DNA of 64,000 bases from Clostridiales bacterium (GTDB taxonomy: Bacteria; Bacillota; Clostridia; Peptostreptococcales; Anaerovoracaceae): assembly GCA_009911365.1 (NCBI GenBank), contig QXXF01000017.1:18963-82962 (forward strand), given 5' to 3'. The translations under genes and the position numbers were made by a program. This document shows, piece by piece, positions 26,414 through 34,537 of the stretch. The notes under the pieces were generated by a model. It had not been told where the DNA came from, searched no databases, and saw nothing but the letters and a program-made list of their open reading frames with translations. Position 1 is the stretch's first letter. Each line of letters opens with the position of its first letter.

Positions 26414-26741
26414 AAAAAAACACCTGTCCTCACTACAAGGACAAGTGTTAACCTGCGGTACCACCTTGTTTGACGCAATATGCGTCCTCTCTGCAGAGTG
26501 CCATCACACTCTTTGCCCATTACGCCGGCTTCGCGTCGCCGCTACTTGGCTGACCGCTCTCTTCGGTGCCTTTGCCATGAAATGAATCATGACAAATCCA
26601 CTAAGTCGCCATCTGCCTTTTGCTTTGCCCTCAGAGGCCCATTTTGCTGAAACTGTCATCTATCCGGCTCGCACCGCCCCGGACTCGCTGTGAAACCGTT
26701 CTTCAGCTTTACTCCCTCGTCTTCGGTTTTGTATGAATATA
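26414..26741 (-). ncRNA. T-box riboswitch, tryptophan (UGG) specifier
   Basis: On the minus strand the leader starts with GAGGGAGTAAAGCTGAA, the Stem I base with an AGTA K-turn motif. The complementary strand reads TTCAGC-AAAATGGG-CCTC, placing TGG as specifier just before the CCTC helix; ATG one base earlier is a weaker alternative. The T-box sequence AAGGTGGTACCGCAGG lies at 26467-26452. It is followed by the terminator ACACTTGTCC / GGACAGGTGT with seven T (26449-26414). Uncharged tRNA-Trp would favour read-through into trpXYZ. Confidence 0.93.
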
Positions 26742-26746
26742 AACCA

Positions 26747-26776
26747 ATCATACCACTTCGATAGCCCGGTTGTCAA
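26747..26776 (-). promoter_or_regulatory. Promoter of the T-box/trpXYZ transcript
   Basis: Minus-strand TTGACA (26776-26771), an 18-bp spacer and TATGAT (26752-26747). Transcription would start near 26740, just before Stem I. Confidence 0.85.
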
Positions 26777-26785
26777 CAAGAAATT

Positions 26786-28156
26786 TTATTTGCTTTTTCG
26801 CTTCAAAGAAATAAATACGCCCGCCGCACAGATCACTGTAAAAATCAAAAAGGCCGTATGCATGGTCTTGATCAGCAGTTCTGGTTCCGCATCAGCCAGA
26901 GCCGTGGCCCCCATGTACCGGGAAACGATCAAAGTAACGATCACCATGCTGGTGGTATGGCCGATAGAACGCATGGTTGCCAGGATGGAGGAAGCCACCC
27001 CATAGTCCTTTTGCTCCACGCAGGCCATGATCGCATTGGTATTAGGCGATGAAAAGAAAGCAAAGCCAATGCCCGTGACCACCAGTGCCGCTAAGATGAC
27101 CCACAAAGGCGTGTTCAGTCCCACAAACGCAAAAATCAAAACCCCTGCCGCACATAGAGCCATGCCAAAGGAAGCCAGCTTGAACGGAGATACTCGGTCT
27201 GACAATCGGCCCGCATAAGGCGACAAAAGTGCCATGAGCGCGGGCTGGACAATTAAAATCAAGCCAGACGCCTGGGAGCTGTACCCCATCACCACCTGCA
27301 GGTAAATGGACATCAGATACCCGATGGCAAAAGTGGCCCCGTAATTGAGCAGCGCTGCCACGTTGGAAAAACTGTAAGCCAGATTGCTTTTGAACATCCG
27401 CACCTGGACGACCGGGCTTTCCACCTTCAATTCTCTTCGTGTGAAAATCACTCCCAGTAGCAGGCCTGCGGCTGCCAAGCCATAGGGGAGCGCGCCCTTG
27501 CCCCATTCAGACAAACCATACATGGTCAGAACGATCATGCCTACATATAGCATCTGTCCTGGAGCATCGTAGTTCATTTCCTTTTGCTCCGGTTTGTCCT
27601 TTGGCAACTTGCTCCAAGCGATCACTAGGACCACAAGACTCACCGCTGCGGTGACCGCGAAGATGGAACGCCATCCCAAATGATAGTTGAGGAATCCACC
27701 TGCCACTGGACCCGCTGAAAGGCCTACATAGGTGGACGCAATGGAATACCCCAGCACTTTTCCCCGCTCTTTTCCTGGAAAGGCACTGATGAGCACCGCC
27801 GTATTCGTGCTGAAGATCATCGCGCCGCCGATCCCTTGAGTGATCCGCAGCAAAATTAGCATCCACATGCTGAATCCAAAGACCGCCGCCCCAGAGCTAA
27901 CGCCGAAAACCAAGATCCCTATGACCAGGATCCTTTTTCTGCAGGTGAGATCCGCAATCCTGCCAAAGGGCACGGACAGGGCCGCCACTGCCAGCATATA
28001 GGCCGTGACCAACCATCCTACAAAGCTGGCGCTCACATGAAAATAATGCCCCATGTCAGGGATAGATAAATTCAGCGCGCTGCCAGTGAACGTTGTGATA
28101 AAGGCTGTGGTAATGACCACAAATATAGTTGTTTTCTGTTCTTTTTCGTATTTCAT
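26786..28156 (-). CDS. MFS transporter, drug:H+ antiporter type (DHA2-like)
   Basis: About 456 residues with 14 predicted helices. Characteristic segments: LSIPDMGHYFHVS, GWLVTAYMLAVAALSVPFGRIADLTCRKR (motif A), TQGIGGAMIFSTNTAVLI and GWRSIFAVTA, as in EmrB/QacA relatives. Probable role: export of toxic or signalling organic compounds; the substrate is unknown. The ATG at 28156 is my choice; a TTG at 28183 would add nine residues, and neither has a clear Shine-Dalgarno. Its 3' end lies only about 10 bp from the trp promoter, and no terminator is evident between them. Confidence 0.88.
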   Translation of the reverse strand: MKYEKEQKTTIFVVITTAFITTFTGSALNLSIPDMGHYFHVSASFVGWLVTAYMLAVAALSVPFGRIADLTCRKRILVIGILVFGVSSGAAVFGFSMWMLILLRITQGIGGAMIFSTNTAVLISAFPGKERGKVLGYSIASTYVGLSAGPVAGGFLNYHLGWRSIFAVTAAVSLVVLVIAWSKLPKDKPEQKEMNYDAPGQMLYVGMIVLTMYGLSEWGKGALPYGLAAAGLLLGVIFTRRELKVESPVVQVRMFKSNLAYSFSNVAALLNYGATFAIGYLMSIYLQVVMGYSSQASGLILIVQPALMALLSPYAGRLSDRVSPFKLASFGMALCAAGVLIFAFVGLNTPLWVILAALVVTGIGFAFFSSPNTNAIMACVEQKDYGVASSILATMRSIGHTTSMVIVTLIVSRYMGATALADAEPELLIKTMHTAFLIFTVICAAGVFISLKRKSK

Positions 28157-28312
28157 AACCTTAGTATATGTAGTTTTCTCCAAATATGATTATTTTCTTT
28201 TTTAATCAAAGCAAAAGCCAGATCACCAGACTTTTTAGGAACGGACTTTGCCGAAATTCTGTGGATTTCACACAGCAATATTTCTGCGTTCCCGAACAAA
28301 TCTTTACTTAAA

Positions 28313-28341
28313 TTGACACTCCCGTGTTTTCAATTTATAAT
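28313..28341 (+). promoter_or_regulatory. Consensus sigma-A promoter
   Basis: TTGACA (28313-28318), a 17-bp spacer and TATAAT (28336-28341). Transcription starts near 28348, which rules out the GTG at 28324 as the start of the next gene. Confidence 0.92.
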
Positions 28342-28374
28342 GGACAGGGAGAAGCAATGGAGAGGAAAAGCATC

Positions 28375-29169
28375 ATGGACAAGAATATATTCAACGATTT
28401 TCAGCAAAACAGGCAGTATACGGAGGAGCTTTTAGACGGAGTCTCCTCTGGTGTCAGTCTTTTTATGGTTTCTGACAAAATCCAATTTCTTCATTTTAAC
28501 CAAGCTGCTGATGAAATGCTAGGCTATGGAAAAAGAGGTCTCGATCATGCCACCGCAGAAGATCCTCTCGGTATTTTTCACCCTGATGACGTGGACCAGC
28601 TTTACAGTGAAATCATTGCCACCATGCGAGGCACGCATTATTTCAATTATAACTGCAAGCTCCTTCGTCAGGACGGGACATATCAGTGGTGCAATCTAGC
28701 CGCTGAACTGGCAGGGCAAAAGGACGGTGCGCTCTGCTTTTACTGCGTAATTTCACCGACCGAGGCACCTGTAGACACGCTGCTGAAAGGCCGCCATTTC
28801 CTCATTGTCACTGGTGAGGAACTGGATCGCCAAATCCTCGCTTCACAAATCGAAAAAATGGGAGGGACCTGCGAATCAGCCAACAGTGGGCTGGAAGGGC
28901 TGGATCGCTTTACCTTTGCTGGCCGGGACGTTTTCCACGCCGTGTTCCTCTGCTCCAGGCTGACTGGCATGAACGGGTTCGAGCTAGCCAAAGAGATTCG
29001 CCATTCTGACATTCCCGGAGGCGACATTGTCCCGCTGATCCTGCTTCTTGCGGACGAGGACCAGGAAACAACGCAGGCTGTACAGGACATTGGCATCAAT
29101 ACGTTCCTCACGATCCCATTGGGCCAAAAAGAAGTGACCGAGGTTTTGAAAACATTGTCACAGGAGTAA
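28375..29169 (+). CDS. PAS domain protein with degenerate receiver domain
   Basis: 264 residues from the ATG at 28375, preceded by AGAGGAAAAG; the promoter at 28313-28341 excludes the longer frame. A PAS/PAC sensor fold spans about 15-130 (NQAADEMLGYGKRG, FHPDDVDQLY, RQDGTYQWCNLAA). From about 140 a receiver-like fold runs to the end (HFLIVTGEELDRQIL, GMNGFELAKEIR). The phospho-accepting aspartate position reads FLCSRL with Cys, and the conserved lysine before Pro reads TIPLG, so it cannot be phosphorylated in the usual way. No output domain is visible. Likely a ligand- or redox-sensing adaptor; the partner is unknown. Confidence 0.75.
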   Translation: MDKNIFNDFQQNRQYTEELLDGVSSGVSLFMVSDKIQFLHFNQAADEMLGYGKRGLDHATAEDPLGIFHPDDVDQLYSEIIATMRGTHYFNYNCKLLRQDGTYQWCNLAAELAGQKDGALCFYCVISPTEAPVDTLLKGRHFLIVTGEELDRQILASQIEKMGGTCESANSGLEGLDRFTFAGRDVFHAVFLCSRLTGMNGFELAKEIRHSDIPGGDIVPLILLLADEDQETTQAVQDIGINTFLTIPLGQKEVTEVLKTLSQE

Positions 29170-29213
29170 CCTCTTTGCCCTCCTACTCATAACATAGCGC
29201 AGGAGGAACGATC

Positions 29214-30044
29214 ATGACATATACATCCCGGCTGAACAAAGCCTTTCGCTTTGCGCCTCGGCTCCCGCTTTCAGATGAAAGCCGCTACATCCTTATGAGC
29301 GATTGCCACCGAGGCAACGGCACATCTAATGATAATTTTCTCAAGAATCGAAACTTGTACTACGCTGCCCTTGAATACTATTATCGAAAGGGCTATACTT
29401 ACATCGAACTTGGCGATGGAGACGAGTTGTGGGAAAATCGGGACATGAATCAAATCATTTCCATCCACAGTGAAGTCTTTGAACTGCTTTTCCAATTTTA
29501 TGGGCAAGGGCGCCTTTATTTTCTATATGGGAATCACGATATGGCAAACTCCCGTCCCGCAGCCATTGGCTTTCCTTCCATCGAACATTATCCCGCATTG
29601 ATCCTGGAGGATGTTTCCGGATGCGGTGATCTTTACCTGACGCACGGCCATCAAGCTGATTTTCTCAATTCCAATCTGTGGAGATTGGCTCGTTTTTTGG
29701 TCCGCTATGTATGGAAACCCTTTGAACGGTTCGGACTGCTGGATCCTACCAGTGCCGCAAAAAACAACCAGCGGAAAACAAAGACAGAAAGGAAACTGTC
29801 TCTCTGGGCGGAAGAAGCCGGCCATCTCCTGGTCTCCGGCCATACCCATCGGCCTCGGCTGGGTTCCGCAGATTCCCCATACTGCAACACTGGAAGCTGC
29901 GTGCATCCTTATGGCATCACTGGCATCGAAGTCAATGGACGCTGCCTGACACTGGTGAAATGGTGTCAAAAAGTAAGAGAGGACATGGTGCTCTACGTTT
30001 CACGGGAAGAACTGGCCGGACCTGTCTGCGTGGACAAACGCTGA
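29214..30044 (+). CDS. Calcineurin-like metallophosphoesterase
   Basis: 276 residues with the metallophosphoesterase motifs in order: MSDCHRGN (as D-x-H), ELGDGDELW (GD-x-x-D), YGNHDM (GNHD/E), LTHGHQAD and VSGHTHRPRLG. The metal-binding Asp, His and Asn residues are all present, so the di-metal centre should be intact. Substrate unknown; fold relatives include UDP-2,3-diacylglucosamine hydrolase LpxH and other phosphodiesterases, but LpxH is not expected in a Gram-positive. Strong AGGAGGAACG ribosome-binding site. It follows the PAS gene by 44 bp and may share its promoter. It ends 10 bp from the convergent sseB stop. Confidence 0.88.
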   Translation: MTYTSRLNKAFRFAPRLPLSDESRYILMSDCHRGNGTSNDNFLKNRNLYYAALEYYYRKGYTYIELGDGDELWENRDMNQIISIHSEVFELLFQFYGQGRLYFLYGNHDMANSRPAAIGFPSIEHYPALILEDVSGCGDLYLTHGHQADFLNSNLWRLARFLVRYVWKPFERFGLLDPTSAAKNNQRKTKTERKLSLWAEEAGHLLVSGHTHRPRLGSADSPYCNTGSCVHPYGITGIEVNGRCLTLVKWCQKVREDMVLYVSREELAGPVCVDKR

Positions 30045-30054
30045 AACAGCATGC

Positions 30055-30516
30055 CTATTCCCCAGCCTCCCGTTTCATGTCATCGATCATGCTTTTTATC
30101 ATTTCAGCCGTAAAGCAGATATTGTCACCCATAGGATTGATGGAAAAGCCCCGCACAGCGTTTCCCTGCCCCAAAATCATGTTGGCCAGATCTTCAAAGT
30201 TGACGATCATGCTACGCTGATTCTGCTCACTGCTGCATTTCCGCAATTCTTCGCCGTGGGTGAAAACAGGGTAATACAGATCCCCGTTCGTAGCCTTAAT
30301 CAATTCAAAGCTGACAGTCGTATCCTTTTCCAAGATCACTTGCCCATCTTCGCCCTCTGTGACCGGCTCTCTGTCCAAGGTGACAGGTGCTAATAGTTTT
30401 GCCCTGACTATTTCGTTAAGCATTTTCACGGTGTTTTCTTTGGAAGCTTCTTCTTTTGCCTTTGTGATGCTTTCCACCAGGCTGTCATTTCGAATCGGTT
30501 TCGGTGCTTCTGTCAT
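30055..30516 (-). CDS. SseB-family protein
   Basis: 153 residues. The SseB N-terminal fold shows as LVPV-like LLAPVTLDRE, TVSFELIKATNGDLYYPVFTHGEEL and VNFEDLANMILGQG NAVRGFSINPMGDN. SseB-like proteins are widespread and mostly uncharacterised; one Salmonella namesake is a secretion protein that is not equivalent. The start is well placed: GAAGGAGAA, which overlaps the last codons of larC, lies 7 bases before the ATG. It is the last gene of the fchA-folD-lar operon. Confidence 0.85.
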   Translation of the reverse strand: MTEAPKPIRNDSLVESITKAKEEASKENTVKMLNEIVRAKLLAPVTLDREPVTEGEDGQVILEKDTTVSFELIKATNGDLYYPVFTHGEELRKCSSEQNQRSMIVNFEDLANMILGQGNAVRGFSINPMGDNICFTAEMIKSMIDDMKREAGE

Positions 30517-30520
30517 GCTG

Positions 30521-31207
30521 TTATTCTCCTTCTATCAAACTGGCTCCCAAGCCTTCTTTTCCTGTGTCTCGTCCGCCTTTGGCAATGGCTGTTTTCACCA
30601 CATTTCCCGCTGGTATGGTTCCTGCGTGTTTCGCACCTAATCCCAGCAGGATTCCCAGTCCGGAAGGCGTTACTAATTCTGTTTCGATATCCTCTGTCAC
30701 AAAGACGTAATCGCAGTTTTCCCGCATCGCCATGACAGCTGGCACTGGCACAGGGATCTTCCCATGGCTGCACTCGATGAAACCCTTTCCATCGTGAATC
30801 TCGGAACAATAAATCTCCTGAATATCCAGGCTTTCAACAGCAGCCGCAATCCCCGCAATGTTGCGGATGGCTTCTTCTCTTCCCACTTCATGGAAATGAA
30901 CGTTTTCCACGTCCGATCCATGAACCTTGGCCTCTGCCTGGGCAATCACTTGGTAAATAGAACGCACTCTGTCTTTGACCGCCCTCGGCATGAGGCTGCG
31001 GGCTATGATTCCTTGGATGTCTTTATGGCTTCGGTGGCTGTGATGATCCCCATGGCTTCCTGCTTCATGCTCATGGCTGTGGCTCTCCTGATGTCCATGG
31101 GAAACATCCAGTCCTTCAGACGCCTCTGTGTTTCCTCCCAGCTGGATCAACGCATTCAGCACCATATCGCTACTGATGCCGCTAGTACAATCGAAATATA
31201 GTATCAT
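30521..31207 (-). CDS. larC: LarC-like nickel-pincer cofactor protein, N-terminal domain only
   Basis: 228 residues from the ATG at 31207, which follows TTAGGAGAG. The start MILYFDCTSGISSDMVLNAL, a His-rich metal stretch (about residues 36-62) and the NVHFHEVGREEAIRNIAG and TELVTPSG motifs identify LarC. Complete LarC is about 400-430 residues; in Lactobacillus it is made by frameshifting between LarC1 and LarC2. Here the frame stops at the LarC1/LarC2 junction and is followed directly by sseB, so no LarC2 cyclometallation domain is encoded. The gene is downstream of larB. It may be a stand-alone LarC1 or a truncated gene. Confidence 0.85.
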   Translation of the reverse strand: MILYFDCTSGISSDMVLNALIQLGGNTEASEGLDVSHGHQESHSHEHEAGSHGDHHSHRSHKDIQGIIARSLMPRAVKDRVRSIYQVIAQAEAKVHGSDVENVHFHEVGREEAIRNIAGIAAAVESLDIQEIYCSEIHDGKGFIECSHGKIPVPVPAVMAMRENCDYVFVTEDIETELVTPSGLGILLGLGAKHAGTIPAGNVVKTAIAKGGRDTGKEGLGASLIEGE

Positions 31208-31217
31208 GTTTTCTCTC

Positions 31218-31964
31218 CTAAATCCTATTGATATTGGATGCCAGATACGCAGCTCCAAATCCGTTGTCGATATTCACGATGCCCACGCCGTTGGCGCAGC
31301 TGTTAAGCATGGACAGCAGGGCGGAGATCCCCCCTAGGTTCGCGCCATAGCCGATGCTGGTAGGCACAGCGATCACTGGACGTTCCACAAGGCCTCCCAC
31401 TACGCTGGCCAAAGCACCCTCCATGCCTGCCACGACAATGACCACGCTGGCGCTTTGTATCCGGTCTAGCTTTGCAAAAAGGCGGTGGATCCCTGCCACG
31501 CCCACATCATAGATCCGATCCACTTTATTTCCAAGCGCCCGCGCTGTGACCGCGGCTTCTTCTGCCACTGGGATATCAGCGGTTCCCGCTGTCACAATCG
31601 CAATGGTTCCTTCTCTGCGGGGGGCCGTCTCTTCCATAACCACGATCATACGTGCATCCTCGTGAAATTCAGCCTTGGGCAGCACTTGCTTTACTGCTTC
31701 ATAGTCTTCCTTCACTGCCCTGGTACCGATCACGTTTTTGTTTTTTTCTGCTAAACCCTTCATAATAGCTGCGATCTGTTCCGGTTTTTTGCCCTGACAG
31801 AAAACCGCCTCCGGGTATCCTGTCCGCAGGTTTCGGTGGTGATCAATATTGGCGAACCCCAGGTCTTCAAAAGGCAGATCCTTTAATCTCTCCACCGCAG
31901 CCTCTGGGGTTGTTTTGCCAGAGGCCACCTGCTCCATCAATTTGGTCAAGTATGCCTGATCCAT
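31218..31964 (-). CDS. larB: LarB, pyridinium-3,5-biscarboxylate mononucleotide synthase
   Basis: 248 residues from the ATG at 31964 (AGAGGAG site 7 bases before it). LarB carboxylates nicotinic-acid adenine dinucleotide in the first step of the nickel-pincer cofactor of lactate racemase and relatives. The PurE-like domain is clear: VTAGTADIPVAEEAAVTARALG, DVGVAGIHRLFAKL, VVVAGMEGALASVVGGLVERPVIAVPTSIGYGANLGGI. A leading helical region (residues 1-100) is normal for the family. larC follows at 11 bp. larE and larA are not in the window. Confidence 0.95.
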   Translation of the reverse strand: MDQAYLTKLMEQVASGKTTPEAAVERLKDLPFEDLGFANIDHHRNLRTGYPEAVFCQGKKPEQIAAIMKGLAEKNKNVIGTRAVKEDYEAVKQVLPKAEFHEDARMIVVMEETAPRREGTIAIVTAGTADIPVAEEAAVTARALGNKVDRIYDVGVAGIHRLFAKLDRIQSASVVIVVAGMEGALASVVGGLVERPVIAVPTSIGYGANLGGISALLSMLNSCANGVGIVNIDNGFGAAYLASNINRI

Positions 31965-32045
31965 ATCCAAACTCCTCTTGCTGGAAACCTTTGTCTCCGA
32001 TTATCCTTGTCAGTCTGCTGCTGATTGTCCATCTTACTTTTAGCT

Positions 32046-32906
32046 TCACGCATTTTGGCTCTGCACAGCAGCAGCTTCCACCACCTGCAGCATGAGCACG
32101 GCAGTGGTCACTGCTCCCACGCCTCCAGGCACTGGTGTGATGAAGTCGGTTTCCCCGGCTTCTTCAAACTTCACGTCACCGCAAAGCTTTCCCTCTTCAG
32201 TCACATTGATCCCCACATCTAAAACGATCTGTCCGGCTTTCATATATCTGCCATCGACCATGGCGGCCCTGCCCATGGCGGCGATCAGGACATCGCTTTG
32301 CTTGCAGATCTCCATAATTTCATCTGCGTCAGTCCTACTGTGGCAGATGGTGACAGTGGCGTTTTTCTCCATGACCATCATGGCCACCGGTTTTCCGATC
32401 ACTAAACTGCGTCCTAAAACCACAGTCCGTTTTCCTGTCAGATCAATGTGATAATGATCCAGGATCTCCATGCAGGCTCTAGCGGTACAAGGCGCGAAGC
32501 CCAGGTGACTCCCAGTAAAGATCCCCGCCAGAGAACCTTCTGTGATGCCGTCTACGTCTTTTTCCGGCAAAAGCGCCGTGCGGACAGTTTCATCGTCTAT
32601 TTGCGATGGTAAAGGCCTAAAAATCAGAACTCCATGAACCGTCTCATCCTGATTTAGTCCTTCTATTTCTTCTAAAAGCTCAGCTTGCGAAATATCCTCA
32701 TCATAAATATGGCGGCGGACTCGCACGCCTACTCTTTCCGCACGCTTCAAAGCCCCCTTTTCATAAGAGCGGTCGCTGGGGTCATCCCCTACTCGGACAA
32801 TAGCCAGGGTAGGGCAAACATCCCGCTCCCTCAAGGCCCGTACTTTGTCTTGGATCCTCTGCGTCATGGACCGCGCCACTTCTTTTCCATCTAATAACTG
32901 CGCCAT
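32046..32906 (-). CDS. folD: FolD, methylene-THF dehydrogenase / methenyl-THF cyclohydrolase
   Basis: 286 residues. It interconverts 5,10-methylene-, 5,10-methenyl- and 10-formyl-tetrahydrofolate with NAD(P). Conserved parts: the GDDPSDRSYEKGALKRAE substrate region containing the catalytic tyrosine-lysine pair, LPEKDVDGI, the NAD(P)-binding VVLGRSLVIGKPVAMM and the C-terminal TPVPGGVGAVTTAVLM. It sits between fchA and larB on one transcript. With fhs and fchA it makes the formyl-to-methylene branch of folate one-carbon metabolism. Confidence 0.97.
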   Translation of the reverse strand: MAQLLDGKEVARSMTQRIQDKVRALRERDVCPTLAIVRVGDDPSDRSYEKGALKRAERVGVRVRRHIYDEDISQAELLEEIEGLNQDETVHGVLIFRPLPSQIDDETVRTALLPEKDVDGITEGSLAGIFTGSHLGFAPCTARACMEILDHYHIDLTGKRTVVLGRSLVIGKPVAMMVMEKNATVTICHSRTDADEIMEICKQSDVLIAAMGRAAMVDGRYMKAGQIVLDVGINVTEEGKLCGDVKFEEAGETDFITPVPGGVGAVTTAVLMLQVVEAAAVQSQNA

Positions 32907-32967
32907 TTCGCCTCCTTTCTATCGTCAAGTTATCTCTATTAAATCGCTGTTTGCTGTTTCATGCAGG

Positions 32968-33597
32968 TCATTTGATCGTCCGCAGTACCCGTCCAAGTAT
33001 CTCGTCCGCTTTTTTCATATAACAGGCTAATAGGGTATCAGCTTTTTTATTGATTTCTTCCGCCCGCGTTCGATCCTGCATGCTCTTTGTATTAATGTAC
33101 ACGTTTAGGCTGGCGCTTTGGAGCGCTGCTCTGCAAAAGCTGGCTCCTGCGCCAGCATCGCTTATTGCCATTACGCTTCCCTGATCTGCGAACTCGCCGC
33201 ACAGATCGATTCCTTGACAGCATTTTTCCATGATTTCAAGCGGTACTTGGCAGGCATCGTTCAGCGCCTGCTCCAGGACCCGCACTTTTTCCTCCTGCTG
33301 TTCTTTCGTTTCCTTGGGCATGCCATAAGCCTTTACCAAAGGCGCAAAAGCTTCCGCGTCCCGCTGCGTCAGATCCAAAAGCTGATCCTGAAGCTGCTGA
33401 GATTCGTCCATCATGCGTTGTATATCCGCTTCTACGTCTTTGTACTTCTTCTTTCCTAGAGTCAGAGATCCCACCATTCCTCCCAATGCGGTTCCCACCG
33501 CGCCCACCAGAGCGGACGCTCCGCCGCCACCAGGCACAGGCTCTTTGCTGGAAAGAGCCTGGATGAAATCCTCGCAACTTTTTTTCCTATAAATCAT
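32968..33597 (-). CDS. fchA: Formiminotetrahydrofolate cyclodeaminase / methenyl-THF cyclohydrolase (FchA)
   Basis: 209 residues, all-helical FTCD_C family. The signature PVPGGGGASALVGAVGTALGGMVG is at the N terminus. FchA proteins open methenyl-THF or deaminate formimino-THF and are common in acetogens and purinolytic clostridia beside fhs and folD. The ATG at 33597 is chosen over a GTG two codons earlier because GGAAGG then has proper spacing. The gene lies 16 bp after the coiled-coil protein and about 60 bp before folD. Confidence 0.93.
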   Translation of the reverse strand: MIYRKKSCEDFIQALSSKEPVPGGGGASALVGAVGTALGGMVGSLTLGKKKYKDVEADIQRMMDESQQLQDQLLDLTQRDAEAFAPLVKAYGMPKETKEQQEEKVRVLEQALNDACQVPLEIMEKCCQGIDLCGEFADQGSVMAISDAGAGASFCRAALQSASLNVYINTKSMQDRTRAEEINKKADTLLACYMKKADEILGRVLRTIK

Positions 33598-33619
33598 TCT
33601 CACGCTTCCTTCCTATATC

Positions 33620-34138
33620 TTATGCGACTTTGCTGCCCATGGTCTCGTTTTTCAGCCAAAGAATCATATCCATGACCGCAGACAAGTCCTGATCTAAAAT
33701 CGCAAATTTCCGCTCCAACTGAAACTCTATGAAAATGCGATTCGCCCTCTCTTGTCCATGCAGCAAGGATACTTTGGAAGCCAGCCGCTCTAAAACGTTT
33801 CCAAAGAGCTCCTGCTTGGCGTTCATCTCATCCACGCTCTTGCCTAGATGATCCACTTTCTCCTCCAAGCCATCTATTCGTCCATCAAGTTTCTCGATCT
33901 GGCAGGTAAGCCGCTCATCCAGTTCCACGATATTTTGACCTAGACCCGTGATCCGCCCTTCCATGTGATCTAGCCGCGTATCGAACTGATCCATACGTGT
34001 CTCCAGGCCATCTAGCCGCTTGCCAAACTGATCCATTTGTGTCTCTAGACCGTCCATCTGTTCGCCAAGCCGACTGATTTGGCTCCGCGCACCCCTCAAT
34101 TCTTCAAACATCAGATCCATTTTTTGTTCTAAACTCAT
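33620..34138 (-). CDS. Coiled-coil protein of unknown function at the head of the folate/lar operon
   Basis: 172 residues from the ATG at 34138 (MSLEQKMDLMFEEL), chosen because GGAGG lies 8 bases upstream and the promoter at 34278-34306 starts transcription after the longer frame would begin. Residues about 10-115 are regular heptads of the type MDxLETQMDQFGKRLDGLE, predicting a long trimeric or dimeric coiled coil, followed by a helical tail (IFIEFQLERKFAILDQDL). No signal peptide or membrane helix. I recognise no enzyme. Its place before fchA suggests only co-expression. Confidence 0.65.
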   Translation of the reverse strand: MSLEQKMDLMFEELRGARSQISRLGEQMDGLETQMDQFGKRLDGLETRMDQFDTRLDHMEGRITGLGQNIVELDERLTCQIEKLDGRIDGLEEKVDHLGKSVDEMNAKQELFGNVLERLASKVSLLHGQERANRIFIEFQLERKFAILDQDLSAVMDMILWLKNETMGSKVA

Positions 34139-34306
34139 TCCCATATCCTCCGTTTCCATAATCACGCCTGCCGCGTCACAGATGGTTGTCCAAAACACAA
34201 CCAGATGCCATGTTCCGACAAAAGCGTCCCCTGCGGTGTCGCCCCCTTTGACAGCGCCTCTAACAATGAATGGATTCATTATACCATGGTCTACTATCTC
34301 CGTCAA
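34139..34306 (-). promoter_or_regulatory. Promoter and ~140-nt leader of the coiled-coil/fchA/folD/lar operon
   Basis: Minus-strand TTGACG (34306-34301), a 17-bp spacer and TATAAT (34283-34278). The leader of about 140 nt is G+C-rich and includes a GGTTGT-GTTTTGG-ACAACC hairpin. It is long for this genome, and I could not match it to a known riboswitch. Confidence 0.7.
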
Positions 34307-34462
34307 CAACATTTTTGTAAGTTAATTACATTTTAAATTAAAATTGTAATTAAAATTTGAGCCTTTAGTTTAAATTCCGCCGTTTTTCAGGAGTTCTCTA
34401 AAAAAAGGATTTCAGACTTTCGGCATCCAACACCACTGCGATGGTTCTCGCCTTATTGCGTG

Positions 34463-34501
34463 AAAAAGCACCCAACAGTGCCGCAAAACGCAGTTGGATG
34501 C
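34463..34501 (-). terminator. Terminator of fhs
   Basis: On the minus strand GCATCCAAC (34501-34493) pairs with GTTGGGTGC (34476-34468), followed by TTTTT. The same 5' arm, extended (GCATCCAACTGCG), can alternatively pair with a farther copy at 34440-34423 (CGCAGTGGTGTTGGATGC), which would disrupt the terminator. Both pairings are visible; a regulatory role is inference. Confidence 0.75.
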
Positions 34502-34537
34502 TTGATATTTGATACTTGCGGTTTTCCCCGCAGGCCT

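Noticed and set aside
31218-31964. larB considered as purE because of the PurE-like domain
   Set aside because: Length, N-terminal helical region and adjacent larC fit LarB; no other purine gene is adjacent.
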